From JALYUA01 sp038229875 (GTDB lineage: Bacteria > Acidobacteriota > Thermoanaerobaculia > UBA5066 > Gp7-AA6), in assembly GCA_038229875.1 (NCBI GenBank), contig JBBROA010000108.1, positions 1 to 13,888 of the forward strand: DNA of 13,888 bases, read 5' to 3'. The notes under the pieces were generated by a model, which saw only the letters and a program-made list of their open reading frames with translations, ran no database searches and was not told the DNA's origin. The position numbers and the translations under genes are program-made. Each line of letters starts with the position of its first letter. Within the stretch, counting starts at the first letter, position 1. This document shows positions 8,296-13,888 of the stretch, piece by piece.

Positions 8296-9071
8296 GCGCC
8301 GACGTCCACGGGACCGCGATCATCTCGCCGGGAGCGGTTCTCGGCGACGGGGTCGAGGTCGGCCCGTACGCCGTCATCGGAGAGCACGTGCGGCTCGGAA
8401 ACCGCACCCGGGTCGGAGCGCACGCGAACATCTCGGGGCCGGCGGAGTTCGGCGAAGACAACCGCATCTTTCCGCACGCGGTCCTCGGGCTCGAGCCGCA
8501 GGATCTGAAGTACCAGGGGGAGCCGACGCGGCTCGTCGTCGGTTCGCGAAACGTCTTCCGCGAGTTCATGACCGCCCACCGGGGGACGGTGACCGGACGG
8601 GGAGAGACGGTGATCGGTGACGACGGCTATTTCATGTCCTACAGCCACATTGCTCACGATTGTCGGATCGGATCGCGGGTCGTCTTCGCGAACTGCGCGG
8701 CGCTCGCCGGGCACGTCGACGTGGGCGACCATGCGACGCTCGGCGCGTTTGCCGCGGCGCACCAGTTCATCCGCATCGGCAACTACGCTTTCGTCGGCGC
8801 CTACGCTCAGCTTCGGCAGGATGTGCTTCCGTTCTGCAAGACGGACGGAATCGACGCGACGACCTACGGGATCAATGCGATCGGACTGAAGAGGAGCGGG
8901 TTCACGGACGAGCGCATCGAGGCGCTCCAGAAGGCGTATCGGCTCCTGATCAAGTCGAAGCTCAACACGACGCAGGCCCTGGAGAGGATCGCCGCAGAGC
9001 TGTCGGGAGATCCCGACGTCGACGACCTCGTCCTCTTCATCCGCGGGAGCAAGCGGGGATTCCACAAGTGA
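8292..9071 (+). CDS. lpxA: LpxA, acyl-ACP:UDP-GlcNAc O-acyltransferase
   Basis: First step of lipid A synthesis: puts a 3-hydroxyacyl chain on the 3-position of UDP-GlcNAc. The 259 residues (E. coli 262) carry hexapeptide beta-helix repeats from about residue 5 to 185 and a C-terminal helical domain (GLKRSGFTDERIEALQKAYR). H122 in SHIAHDC corresponds to catalytic His125. GLEPQDLKYQGEPTRL and FREFMTAHRGT are family signatures. Counting from AHQF (H157, equal to His160 in E. coli), A170 occupies the place of Gly173, the residue that limits acyl length in E. coli, so preference for a slightly shorter chain is possible. The ATG overlaps the fabZ stop (ATGA), so the longer in-frame extension upstream is not coding. 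The 3' end overlaps the next gene (GTGA). Confidence 0.95.
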   Translation: MSADVHGTAIISPGAVLGDGVEVGPYAVIGEHVRLGNRTRVGAHANISGPAEFGEDNRIFPHAVLGLEPQDLKYQGEPTRLVVGSRNVFREFMTAHRGTVTGRGETVIGDDGYFMSYSHIAHDCRIGSRVVFANCAALAGHVDVGDHATLGAFAAAHQFIRIGNYAFVGAYAQLRQDVLPFCKTDGIDATTYGINAIGLKRSGFTDERIEALQKAYRLLIKSKLNTTQALERIAAELSGDPDVDDLVLFIRGSKRGFHK

Positions 9072-10057
9072 TCGGGGCGCCGGGGGAGCCGCCTCCGTCC
9101 CTGCGGGAGGTCCGGGTTGCCGTCGTCGGAGTCGGCCACCTCGGGCGTCACCACGCGAGGATCGCGGCGTCTCTCCGGGGGGTGCGGTGCGTGGGCGTCG
9201 TGGACCGCCATCCAGGCCGCGCCGCCGACATCGCGGCGGAGTTCGGACTTCCCGTTCTCGGATCGCTCGAGGAAGCCGCAGAGGCCGCGGAAGCGGTCGT
9301 CGTGGCGACCCCGACCGTCAGTCATGCGGAGATCGCGAGGACGCTGATTGCCCGAGGCTGCGACGTTCTCGTGGAAAAGCCGATCACGGCGACGGTCGCG
9401 GAAGCCGACGCCCTCCTTTCGGAGGCGCGCTCGCGGGGCCGGGTGGTCCAGGTCGGCCACGTCGAGCGGTACAACCCGGCCGTCCAGGCGGCGCTCGCTC
9501 TGGCGGTCGACGTGCGATTCATCGAAACCCACCGTCTCGGGGTGTTCACGCGCCGGAGCCTCGACGTGGATGTCGTGCTGGATCTCATGATCCACGACCT
9601 CCAGATCGTGCAGGCCCTCGTCGGGCGCCCGGTCGAGGAAGTGCGGGCGGTCGGGATGCCCGTGCTGACCTCGACGATCGACGTCGCCAACGCGCGGATC
9701 TCGTTCGAGGGGGGCTGCGTCGCCACGCTCACCGCATCGCGGGTGTCGTCGGACAAGGTGCGCCGGTGCGAGATCTTCGCCCCGGCACTCTCGCTTTCGA
9801 TCGACATGCAGGCGCAGTCGGTGCGCGCGTTCCGCCTGTCCCGGGAGACCGGCGAGCCGGAGATCGTCCCGAGCTCCGTCGCTGTCGAGAGGGAAGAGCC
9901 TCTCGCGCGGGAGATGTCCGACTTCGTACGCGCCGTCCGCGAGCGCGGCTTGCCGCTCGTCTCGGGCGAAGTGGGACGAGAGGCGCTCCTGCTGGCGACC
10001 CGGGTGCAGGAGGCGATCGAGCGGCAGCGCGCGATCGCCGAAGGAGTCCGCGTATGA
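9068..10057 (+). CDS. Gfo/Idh/MocA-family NAD(P)-dependent oxidoreductase, possibly GnnA-like
   Basis: Cytoplasmic sugar-type dehydrogenase of 329 residues. A Rossmann domain (about 17-125) holds the dinucleotide loop VAVVGVGHLGRHHARI and the family motif VEKPI with K104. The C-terminal domain holds GHVERYNPA (130-138) and D172-x3-H176, matching the catalytic Lys/Asp/His set of the family. The GTG start overlaps the lpxA stop (GTGA), and the 3' end overlaps the next gene (ATGA), so it is translated with lpxA. In Acidithiobacillus and Leptospira a family member beside lpxA, GnnA, oxidises the 3-OH of UDP-GlcNAc so that GnnB can aminate it. Related genes called mviM also sit in lpx clusters without gnnB. 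Here no aminotransferase follows, so the substrate is open. UDP-GlcNAc or a related nucleotide sugar is a context-based guess. Confidence 0.85.
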   Translation: MIGAPGEPPPSLREVRVAVVGVGHLGRHHARIAASLRGVRCVGVVDRHPGRAADIAAEFGLPVLGSLEEAAEAAEAVVVATPTVSHAEIARTLIARGCDVLVEKPITATVAEADALLSEARSRGRVVQVGHVERYNPAVQAALALAVDVRFIETHRLGVFTRRSLDVDVVLDLMIHDLQIVQALVGRPVEEVRAVGMPVLTSTIDVANARISFEGGCVATLTASRVSSDKVRRCEIFAPALSLSIDMQAQSVRAFRLSRETGEPEIVPSSVAVEREEPLAREMSDFVRAVRERGLPLVSGEVGREALLLATRVQEAIERQRAIAEGVRV

Positions 10058-10920
10058 GCCGGAAACCGGCGCGCATCGGCCTGATCGGCGGCAGCGGGGT
10101 GTACGACCTCTCCGGAATCGAGGGGCTTCGCGAGGAGAAGCTGGAAACCCCGTTCGGCACGCCCTCCGACTCCTACTTCACCGGGACGCTCGGCGGAGTC
10201 CCGGTCGCCTTTTTCTCGCGGCACGCGCGAGGACACCGTCTTTCACCGACCGACATCAACTACCGGGCAAATATCTGCGGTTTCAAGATGCTCGGATGTG
10301 ACGCCCTTCTTTCCGCGTCCGCCGTCGGTAGCCTCCGGGAGGAGATTCCGCCGCGGCACGCGGTGATCCCGGATCAGTTCATCGACCGGACCCGCCACCG
10401 AGCGGACACGTTTTTCGACCGGGGAATCACCGCGCACGCGGGATTCGCCGATCCGATCTGTCCCGCCCTTTCGGACGCGCTCGAGGCGAGCGCTCGCGAC
10501 GCCGGCCTGACGGTGCACCGCGGGGGAACGTATGTCTGCATGGAAGGTCCCCAGTTTTCGACCCGTGCGGAGTCGCGCCTCTACCGCACCTGGAACGCGG
10601 ACGTGATCGGCATGACGAACCTCACGGAGGCGCGGCTCGCTCGAGAAGCGGAGCTCTGCTACGCGACTCTCGCGCTCGTCACGGATTACGACTGCTGGAG
10701 GGAGTCCGCCGAGCCCGTCACGGTCGAGGCGATCCTGGCCGTGCTCTCGGAGAATGCGACGGGAGCGCGCCGTACGATGCGGGCCGCCGTCGCGAAGGTG
10801 TCGCCGGACCGTTCGTGCGGCTGTCGGGACGCGATGCGGTACGCGGTCCTGACCGACCGGAAGGCGCTCTCGGAAGAGACCCGGGCCCGGCTCGCGCCGA
10901 TCGCGGGAAGATACCTGTGA
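10054..10920 (+). CDS. mtnP: 5'-methylthioadenosine phosphorylase (MTAP)
   Basis: Splits 5'-methylthioadenosine, a by-product of SAM use in polyamine and related syntheses, with phosphate into adenine and 5-methylthioribose-1-phosphate. The 288 residues show the phosphate-binding loop IGGSGVYD (11-18), the dimer/phosphate segment SRHARGHRLSPTDINYRAN, and the base-site stretch GTYVCMEGPQFSTRAES with M163-E164. D211-Y212-D213-C214-W215 is the adenine-type signature; PNPs that prefer 6-oxopurines have Asn in this place. A C-terminal CGC pair (C255, C257) resembles the CXC disulfide motif of many bacterial and archaeal MTAPs. The ATG overlaps the oxidoreductase stop (ATGA), and the stop overlaps the next start (GTGA). 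Its position inside a lipid A operon is unusual. Use of adenosine or other purine nucleosides is possible. Confidence 0.92.
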   Translation: MSRKPARIGLIGGSGVYDLSGIEGLREEKLETPFGTPSDSYFTGTLGGVPVAFFSRHARGHRLSPTDINYRANICGFKMLGCDALLSASAVGSLREEIPPRHAVIPDQFIDRTRHRADTFFDRGITAHAGFADPICPALSDALEASARDAGLTVHRGGTYVCMEGPQFSTRAESRLYRTWNADVIGMTNLTEARLAREAELCYATLALVTDYDCWRESAEPVTVEAILAVLSENATGARRTMRAAVAKVSPDRSCGCRDAMRYAVLTDRKALSEETRARLAPIAGRYL

Positions 10921-11942
10921 CGGAAACGCCGGGTTCGGGCTCCGGCGGGATCGACCTCGCCCGCCGTCCGGGGCGGATCGTCGTGACGGGGTCGGTTGCG
11001 TTTGATTACCTGATGACCTTCCCGGGGCACTTCGTCGAGCATCTGATTCCGGACCAGCTTTCGCGGCTCTCCGTTTCCTTCCTCGTGGACGAGATGCGCC
11101 GCGTCGAAGGGGGCTGCGCGGCGAACATCGCGTACGGGCTCGCGGTCCTGGGCGACCGTCCGCTCCTCTTTGCGACGGCCGGCCCGGATGCCGCCGCTTA
11201 TCGCGACCGGCTCGCCGGCGAGGGCGTCGACGTTTCCGGCCTGCGCCTCTCTCCGGAGGTCTTTACCGCGTCTTTCTTCGTGTCGACCGACCTCGACCAG
11301 AACCAGATCGCCTCGTTCTACACGGGAGCCATGGCCCTGGCGCGGGACCTTTCGATCGCGGACCTGCCGGCGGAGGACTGCGCGCTCGTCCTGATCTCCC
11401 CGAATGACCCGCAGGGGATGAAGCGCTACGCGGAAGAGTGCCGGGCCGCCGGGATCCCGTTCATCTACGACCCGAGCCAGCAGGTCGCCCGGCTGTCCGG
11501 TGAGGACCTCACGGCAGGCATCGAAGGCGCGGCGATGCTCATCGCGAACGACTACGAGATGGGGATCCTGACCCAGAAGACCGGCTGGACGGCCCCCGAC
11601 ATCGAGGCCCGCGTCGCGGTCGTGATCGAAACCCACGGGGCGGAGGGCTCGACCATCGTCGTCTCGGGCCGGGAGCGCCACAGGATCCCCTCCGCGCGCC
11701 TCGAGGGGAAGGCTCTCGATCCCACGGGGGTCGGAGACGCCTTCCGAGCGGGCCTCCTCAGCGGAATTCGAGCCGGTCTCTCCTGGGAAATCGCCGGCCG
11801 GATGGGAAGCACGGCTGCCGTGTTCTGTCTGGAAGCCCAGGGGCCCCAGCCCCCGCGCTACACGATCTCTCGTTTGATGGAGCGCTACGAATCCAACTTC
11901 GGAAAAGAGCCGGCCCTGGCGAAGGCGTTGTTGCAGAGGTAG
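10917..11942 (+). CDS. PfkB-family kinase, adenosine kinase-like
   Basis: Ribokinase-like sugar/nucleoside kinase of 341 residues. The N-terminus has VVTGSVAFDYLMTFPG and LSVSFLVDEMRRVEGG leading to the first PfkB motif GGCAANIAYGLA (G65-G66). The lid and substrate strands follow. The C-terminal motif DPTGVGDAFRAGLLSG carries the catalytic base D274 and the anion hole GVGD. The start GTG overlaps the mtnP stop (GTGA), leaving a disordered Gly/Ser leader of about 20 residues. Bacterial relatives with DYLMTFPG are often named adenosine kinase or just carbohydrate kinase. Next to MTAP a purine-nucleoside substrate is plausible, but ribose-type sugars cannot be excluded from sequence. It is the last gene of the coupled fabZ-lpxA chain and is followed by a 372-base gap, so it probably ends the operon. 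Confidence 0.85.
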   Translation: MTETPGSGSGGIDLARRPGRIVVTGSVAFDYLMTFPGHFVEHLIPDQLSRLSVSFLVDEMRRVEGGCAANIAYGLAVLGDRPLLFATAGPDAAAYRDRLAGEGVDVSGLRLSPEVFTASFFVSTDLDQNQIASFYTGAMALARDLSIADLPAEDCALVLISPNDPQGMKRYAEECRAAGIPFIYDPSQQVARLSGEDLTAGIEGAAMLIANDYEMGILTQKTGWTAPDIEARVAVVIETHGAEGSTIVVSGRERHRIPSARLEGKALDPTGVGDAFRAGLLSGIRAGLSWEIAGRMGSTAAVFCLEAQGPQPPRYTISRLMERYESNFGKEPALAKALLQR

Positions 11943-12030
11943 AGGTCCCCCGGACAGAGACCGGTTCGACAGGCCCACACCCGTTCGGACAATGCCGTGG
12001 GACGGACACACGCACCGCCTCCCTGCGGCC

Positions 12031-12066
12031 CCCTCACCCCAGCCCTCCCCGAGCGCGGGGAGAGGG
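12031..12066. repeat. REP-like extragenic palindrome
   Basis: CTCCCCG (12045-12051) and CGGGGAG (12056-12062) pair around loop AGCG. The stem is embedded in the pattern CCCTCACCCC...CCCTCCCC...GGGGAGAGGG. This pattern resembles a dispersed intergenic palindrome seen repeatedly in GC-rich bacterial genomes, as I recall it. Only one copy is in the window, so repeat status within this genome is inferred. Confidence 0.5.
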
Positions 12067-12099
12067 AGATGGTGCGCTCTCGCCTCGGTAGCGAATACG

Positions 12100-12154
12100 C
12101 TCGTCACGAGAGGAGTCTCCTGACCGAAGGGAAGGAGGAGCCTCTCGTGACGGG
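12100..12154. repeat. long inverted repeat (hairpin 1)
   Basis: CGTCACGAGAGG (12102-12113) and CCTCTCGTGACG (12141-12152) are perfect 12-base complements. Two more pairs extend the base to 12100 and 12154 (one is G-T). Inside a small internal loop, TCTCCT and AGGAGG pair again, leaving an 11-base loop. The whole would fold into a 55-base hairpin. No T-run follows it. Confidence 0.75.
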
Positions 12155-12177
12155 AGCCGCAGCGAACGGAGTGACGA

Positions 12178-12217
12178 GGCGAGCGGTCGAAGGCCGCATC
12201 CGGCCGAGCCGTTCGCC
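12178..12217. repeat. inverted repeat (hairpin 2)
   Basis: GGCGAGCGG (12178-12186) pairs with CCGTTCGCC (12209-12217) with one G-T pair. After an internal loop, GGCCG (12192-12196) pairs with CGGCC (12201-12205) around CATC. Confidence 0.6.
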
Positions 12218-12218
12218 G

Positions 12219-12247
12219 GTGGCTTCGCCGCCGCGCGGCGAAGCCAC
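12219..12247. repeat. perfect inverted repeat (hairpin 3)
   Basis: GTGGCTTCGCCG (12219-12230) and CGGCGAAGCCAC (12236-12247) are perfect 12-base complements with loop CCGCG, only one base after hairpin 2. No T-run follows, so a simple intrinsic terminator is not supported. Confidence 0.7.
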
Positions 12248-12276
12248 GTCACGGAGAGAGCGAAGGCGACGGTTGG

Positions 12277-12285
12277 TGCTAACAT
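12277..12285 (+). promoter_or_regulatory. possible extended -10 promoter for ribH-nusB
   Basis: TGcTAACAT has the extended -10 TG one base before a TATAAT-like hexamer (four of six matches) and the same TGcTA core as the skp promoter candidate. There is no convincing -35 box 16-18 bases upstream. Transcription would start near 12292, 23 bases before the ribH start. Confidence 0.35.
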
Positions 12286-12299
12286 TCCGCCTCTTCTCG

Positions 12300-12306
12300 A
12301 AGGGGA
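12300..12306 (+). promoter_or_regulatory. ribosome binding site supporting the TTG start of ribH
   Basis: AAGGGGA ends eight bases before TTG 12315. The later in-frame ATG at 12342 has no such site. The same AAGGGG precedes clpC. Confidence 0.5.
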
Positions 12307-12314
12307 CCTGATCC

Positions 12315-12815
12315 TTGAACAGCCGCCGTGTCGTCCGCCGTATGGGCCCCGCCCTCTTCGCCCGCGAGGTCGAGGGAGCGGCTGATGCGTCGAAGCTGCG
12401 CATCACCGTGGTCTGCGCACGCTGGAATCCCACGATCACGGATGCTCTTCTCTCTTCCGCTCTCGGCGCCCTCTCGGAACGCGGCGCCCGCCCGGGAAAC
12501 GTCACCGTCGTGCGCATTCCGGGGGCGTTCGAGCTCGCGGCCGCCTGCCGGCTCGCGCTCTCCTCGAAATCCTGCGACGCGGTCGTGGCGCTCGCCGCGA
12601 TCGTCCGCGGCGAGACGACGCATCACGAGGTTCTCGCAAATTCCGTGGGTGCCGCTCTCGCTTCCCTGTCGGCGGAGACGGGACGGCCCGTCGGATTCGG
12701 TCTCCTGACGTGCGAGACGATGGACCAGGCGCGCGCCCGGACCGGCAAGGGCGCCGAGGCGGCTCAAGCGTCCGTCGAAATGGCGAACCTGCGGCGCCAG
12801 ATGCGGGCGACCTGA
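12315..12815 (+). CDS. ribH: RibH, 6,7-dimethyl-8-ribityllumazine synthase
   Basis: Penultimate enzyme of riboflavin synthesis: condenses the ribitylamino-pyrimidinedione with 3,4-dihydroxy-2-butanone 4-phosphate. The 166 residues include the substrate-binding CARWNPTIT (Trp where many relatives have Phe), the ribityl site RIPGAFELAAACRLAL, the phosphate/active-site loop ALAAIVRGETTHHEV with H103 in the place of the general catalytic His, PVGFGLLTCETMDQA, and the C-terminal TGKGAEAAQASVEM. Length is slightly above the usual 150-160 because of a 27-residue leader from the TTG start; ATG 12342 is the alternative. The stop overlaps the nusB ATG by one base (TGATG). Pairing of ribH with nusB is widespread in bacteria. 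No other rib gene is in the window. Confidence 0.93.
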   Translation: MNSRRVVRRMGPALFAREVEGAADASKLRITVVCARWNPTITDALLSSALGALSERGARPGNVTVVRIPGAFELAAACRLALSSKSCDAVVALAAIVRGETTHHEVLANSVGAALASLSAETGRPVGFGLLTCETMDQARARTGKGAEAAQASVEMANLRRQMRAT

Positions 12816-13231
12816 TGGGCGCGCGGCGCAAGGCGCGGGAGCTGGCGCTCCAGATGCTGTTCGAGAACGACGTGGCGGGAACCGCGCCGCAGGAGATGTT
12901 CGACCGCAGCGCCGATCTGCAGAAAGTGTCCGCTACCCTTCGCGACTTCACGGAGAGGCTCGTTTCAGGAACGTTGACGCGGCGCGAAGAGCTGGACGAG
13001 ATCATCACGCGGCAGGCGGACCACTGGCGGCTGGCGCGGATGCCGATCGTCGACCGCAACATTCTCCGGCTCGCCCTCTTCGAGCTGCTCCACGAGCCCG
13101 CCACGCCTCGCCCCGTGGTCATCGACGAGGCGCTCGAGATCGCGAAACGGTTCTCCACGCCCCGCTCCTCGCAATTCATCAATGGAATCCTGGACGGGGT
13201 GCTGAAATCGAGAGAAGGCCCCGCGGCGTGA
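12815..13231 (+). CDS. nusB: NusB, transcription antitermination factor
   Basis: With NusE (S10) it binds boxA RNA and keeps RNA polymerase processive over rRNA operons. The 138-residue all-helical protein begins with the RNA-contacting basic helix ARRKARELALQMLFENDV, continues with MPIVDRNILRLALFELL, and ends with the family signature VIDEALEIAKRFSTPRSSQF followed by INGILDGVLK. Length is typical (E. coli 139). The start ATG shares its A with the ribH stop. The last codons overlap the next gene's GTG (GTGA), so ribH, nusB and the transglutaminase-like gene should be translated as a coupled set. Confidence 0.93.
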   Translation: MGARRKARELALQMLFENDVAGTAPQEMFDRSADLQKVSATLRDFTERLVSGTLTRREELDEIITRQADHWRLARMPIVDRNILRLALFELLHEPATPRPVVIDEALEIAKRFSTPRSSQFINGILDGVLKSREGPAA

Positions 13232-13888
13232 GGGGGCGCATCGGCGCCCTCTGTCTCTGTGCGCTCGCCCTCGCGGGTGCTCTTCCGGGCGGGGAACAGT
13301 CGGCTGTCTATCGGGCCACCGGCGCGGATGCGCGCCTTTTCGACCAGTACGACAACGACGGGTACTCGCTCGCCGTGGTCCCCTCGGAAAATGGAGTCGA
13401 GTTGCGGGTCCGGGTCTCGGACGCTCCGCTCGAGAGCACCGCGCCTTTCCCGACGGGCCTGCGCCGCGAGACGTCGCTGACGCCGGCGCCGGACCGCGAC
13501 GCGTTCGCGGCGCGCCTCGCCCGCGGGAGCCGGACTTCGGCCGAGGCCGTGCGGCGCGTCCTCGTCGAGGTCGCGTCGGAGATCCGGTACGACCCCGACC
13601 GCCTTCGCAACCAGGATCCGACGGCCGTGTTCGCGTCTCGCCGCGCCTACTGCGTCGGCTACAGCGAGCTCGCGGTGGATCTGCTGCGCCGTCTTTCGAT
13701 CCGCGCGCGGACGGTCCAGGGAGTGCTGCGCTCGGAGCCGGGAGCGGATCGTTACGACCCGGCGATCGAAGGCGTGTACCACCGGTGGATCGAGGTCTTC
13801 TATCCCGACCGGGGTTTCGTCTTCTCGGATCCCGCGGGCTCGATCAACGGCGTCGACGCGCGGTATCTCCCGTTCGACCGGCGCTCGC
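13228..13888 (+). CDS. exported transglutaminase-like protein, 3' partial
   Basis: The frame is open from GTG 13228 to the end of the window, giving 220 residues without a stop; the 3' end lies outside. A short basic n-region and hydrophobic run (RIGALCLCALALAGAL) form a likely signal peptide, so the protein should act in the periplasm or at the surface. The transglutaminase-like core is recognisable by the segment YDPDRLRNQDPTAVFASRRA, then YCVGYSELAVDLLRR with nucleophile C142, YHRWIEVFYPDRGFVF with H185, and SDPAG with D201. Spacing fits the Cys-His-Asp triad of the superfamily. Such proteins may be peptidases or cross-linking enzymes, and the substrate is unknown. The GTG overlaps the nusB stop (GTGA). 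AGAAGG upstream inside nusB is a weak ribosome site. No conserved link to nusB is known to me. Confidence 0.75.
   Translation, partial: MRGRIGALCLCALALAGALPGGEQSAVYRATGADARLFDQYDNDGYSLAVVPSENGVELRVRVSDAPLESTAPFPTGLRRETSLTPAPDRDAFAARLARGSRTSAEAVRRVLVEVASEIRYDPDRLRNQDPTAVFASRRAYCVGYSELAVDLLRRLSIRARTVQGVLRSEPGADRYDPAIEGVYHRWIEVFYPDRGFVFSDPAGSINGVDARYLPFDRRS

Larger units (their letters stand above)
11943..12314. other. non-coding, highly structured gap between the kinase and ribH
   Basis: This 372-base gap holds no gene I can support. Reading frames that cross it have low-complexity Arg/Pro/Ser content and run through inverted repeats. From left to right it contains about 90 bases without recognisable signals (11943-12030), a REP-like palindrome (12031-12066), three hairpins (12100-12154, 12178-12217, 12219-12247), a possible extended -10 box (12277-12285) and the ribH ribosome site (12300-12306). 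The FMN riboswitch consensus, expected before some rib genes, is not seen. Confidence 0.7.

Noticed and set aside
11997..12311. Plus-strand frame of 104 codons in the gap before ribH
   Set aside because: It runs through the REP-like palindrome and all three hairpins, is Arg/Pro-rich and has no domain or clear ribosome site.
12200..12314. FMN riboswitch upstream of ribH
   Set aside because: The conserved RFN segments are not visible; the structures present are simple long hairpins.
12502..13782. Long minus-strand frame opposite ribH, nusB and the transglutaminase-like gene
   Set aside because: Low-complexity Arg/Ser/Ala content and full overlap with three genes that have clear family motifs.
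1..13888. CRISPR arrays, tRNA or rRNA genes, insertion sequences, prophage or defence genes
   Set aside because: I saw no regularly spaced repeats, RNA gene signatures, transposase or integrase motifs, or abrupt change in composition.

Overview
The window is GC-rich, densely packed chromosomal DNA with every recognisable gene on the + strand. The gene set (LolD, BamA, Skp/OmpH, LpxD, FabZ, LpxA) shows a diderm bacterium that makes lipid A. A ClpC-type ATPase, a pro/ala-rich BamA N-terminus, and MTA phosphorylase plus a PfkB kinase behind lpxA resemble what I would expect from Acidobacteriota or a neighbouring lineage. That placement is inference and not proven by the sequence.

Layout. (1) Positions 2-592: 3' part of the lipoprotein-release ATPase LolD, cut by the window edge. 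(2) 662-3091: ClpC, a two-AAA+ Clp unfoldase. (3) 3242-5896: BamA, then a perfect hairpin directly after its stop. (4) 6097-9071: Skp/OmpH chaperone, LpxD, FabZ and LpxA behind a good extended -10 promoter candidate. (5) 9068-11942: a Gfo/Idh/MocA oxidoreductase, 5'-methylthioadenosine phosphorylase and a PfkB-family kinase. They follow lpxA without a break because each start codon overlaps the previous stop (GTGA or ATGA). (6) 11943-12314: a 372-base non-coding gap with a REP-like palindrome and three strong hairpins, one of which can pair in a second, mutually exclusive way. (7) 12315-13888: ribH, nusB and the 5' part of a secreted transglutaminase-like protein, again with overlapping start/stop codons.

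How the genes work together. LolD sends lipoproteins to the outer membrane, BamA inserts outer-membrane proteins, Skp escorts them through the periplasm, and LpxA/LpxD/FabZ supply and attach hydroxyacyl chains of lipid A. The oxidoreductase next to lpxA may act on a nucleotide sugar, as GnnA does, but no GnnB-type aminotransferase is in the window. The MTA phosphorylase/kinase pair looks like nucleoside salvage that shares the lipid A transcript.

Most of the window is ordinary conserved biology. The points that merit a second look are the translational coupling of lipid A genes to MTA salvage, the alanine at the LpxA acyl-length position, and the structured gap upstream of ribH. I found no convincing new defence, mobile or otherwise undescribed system.
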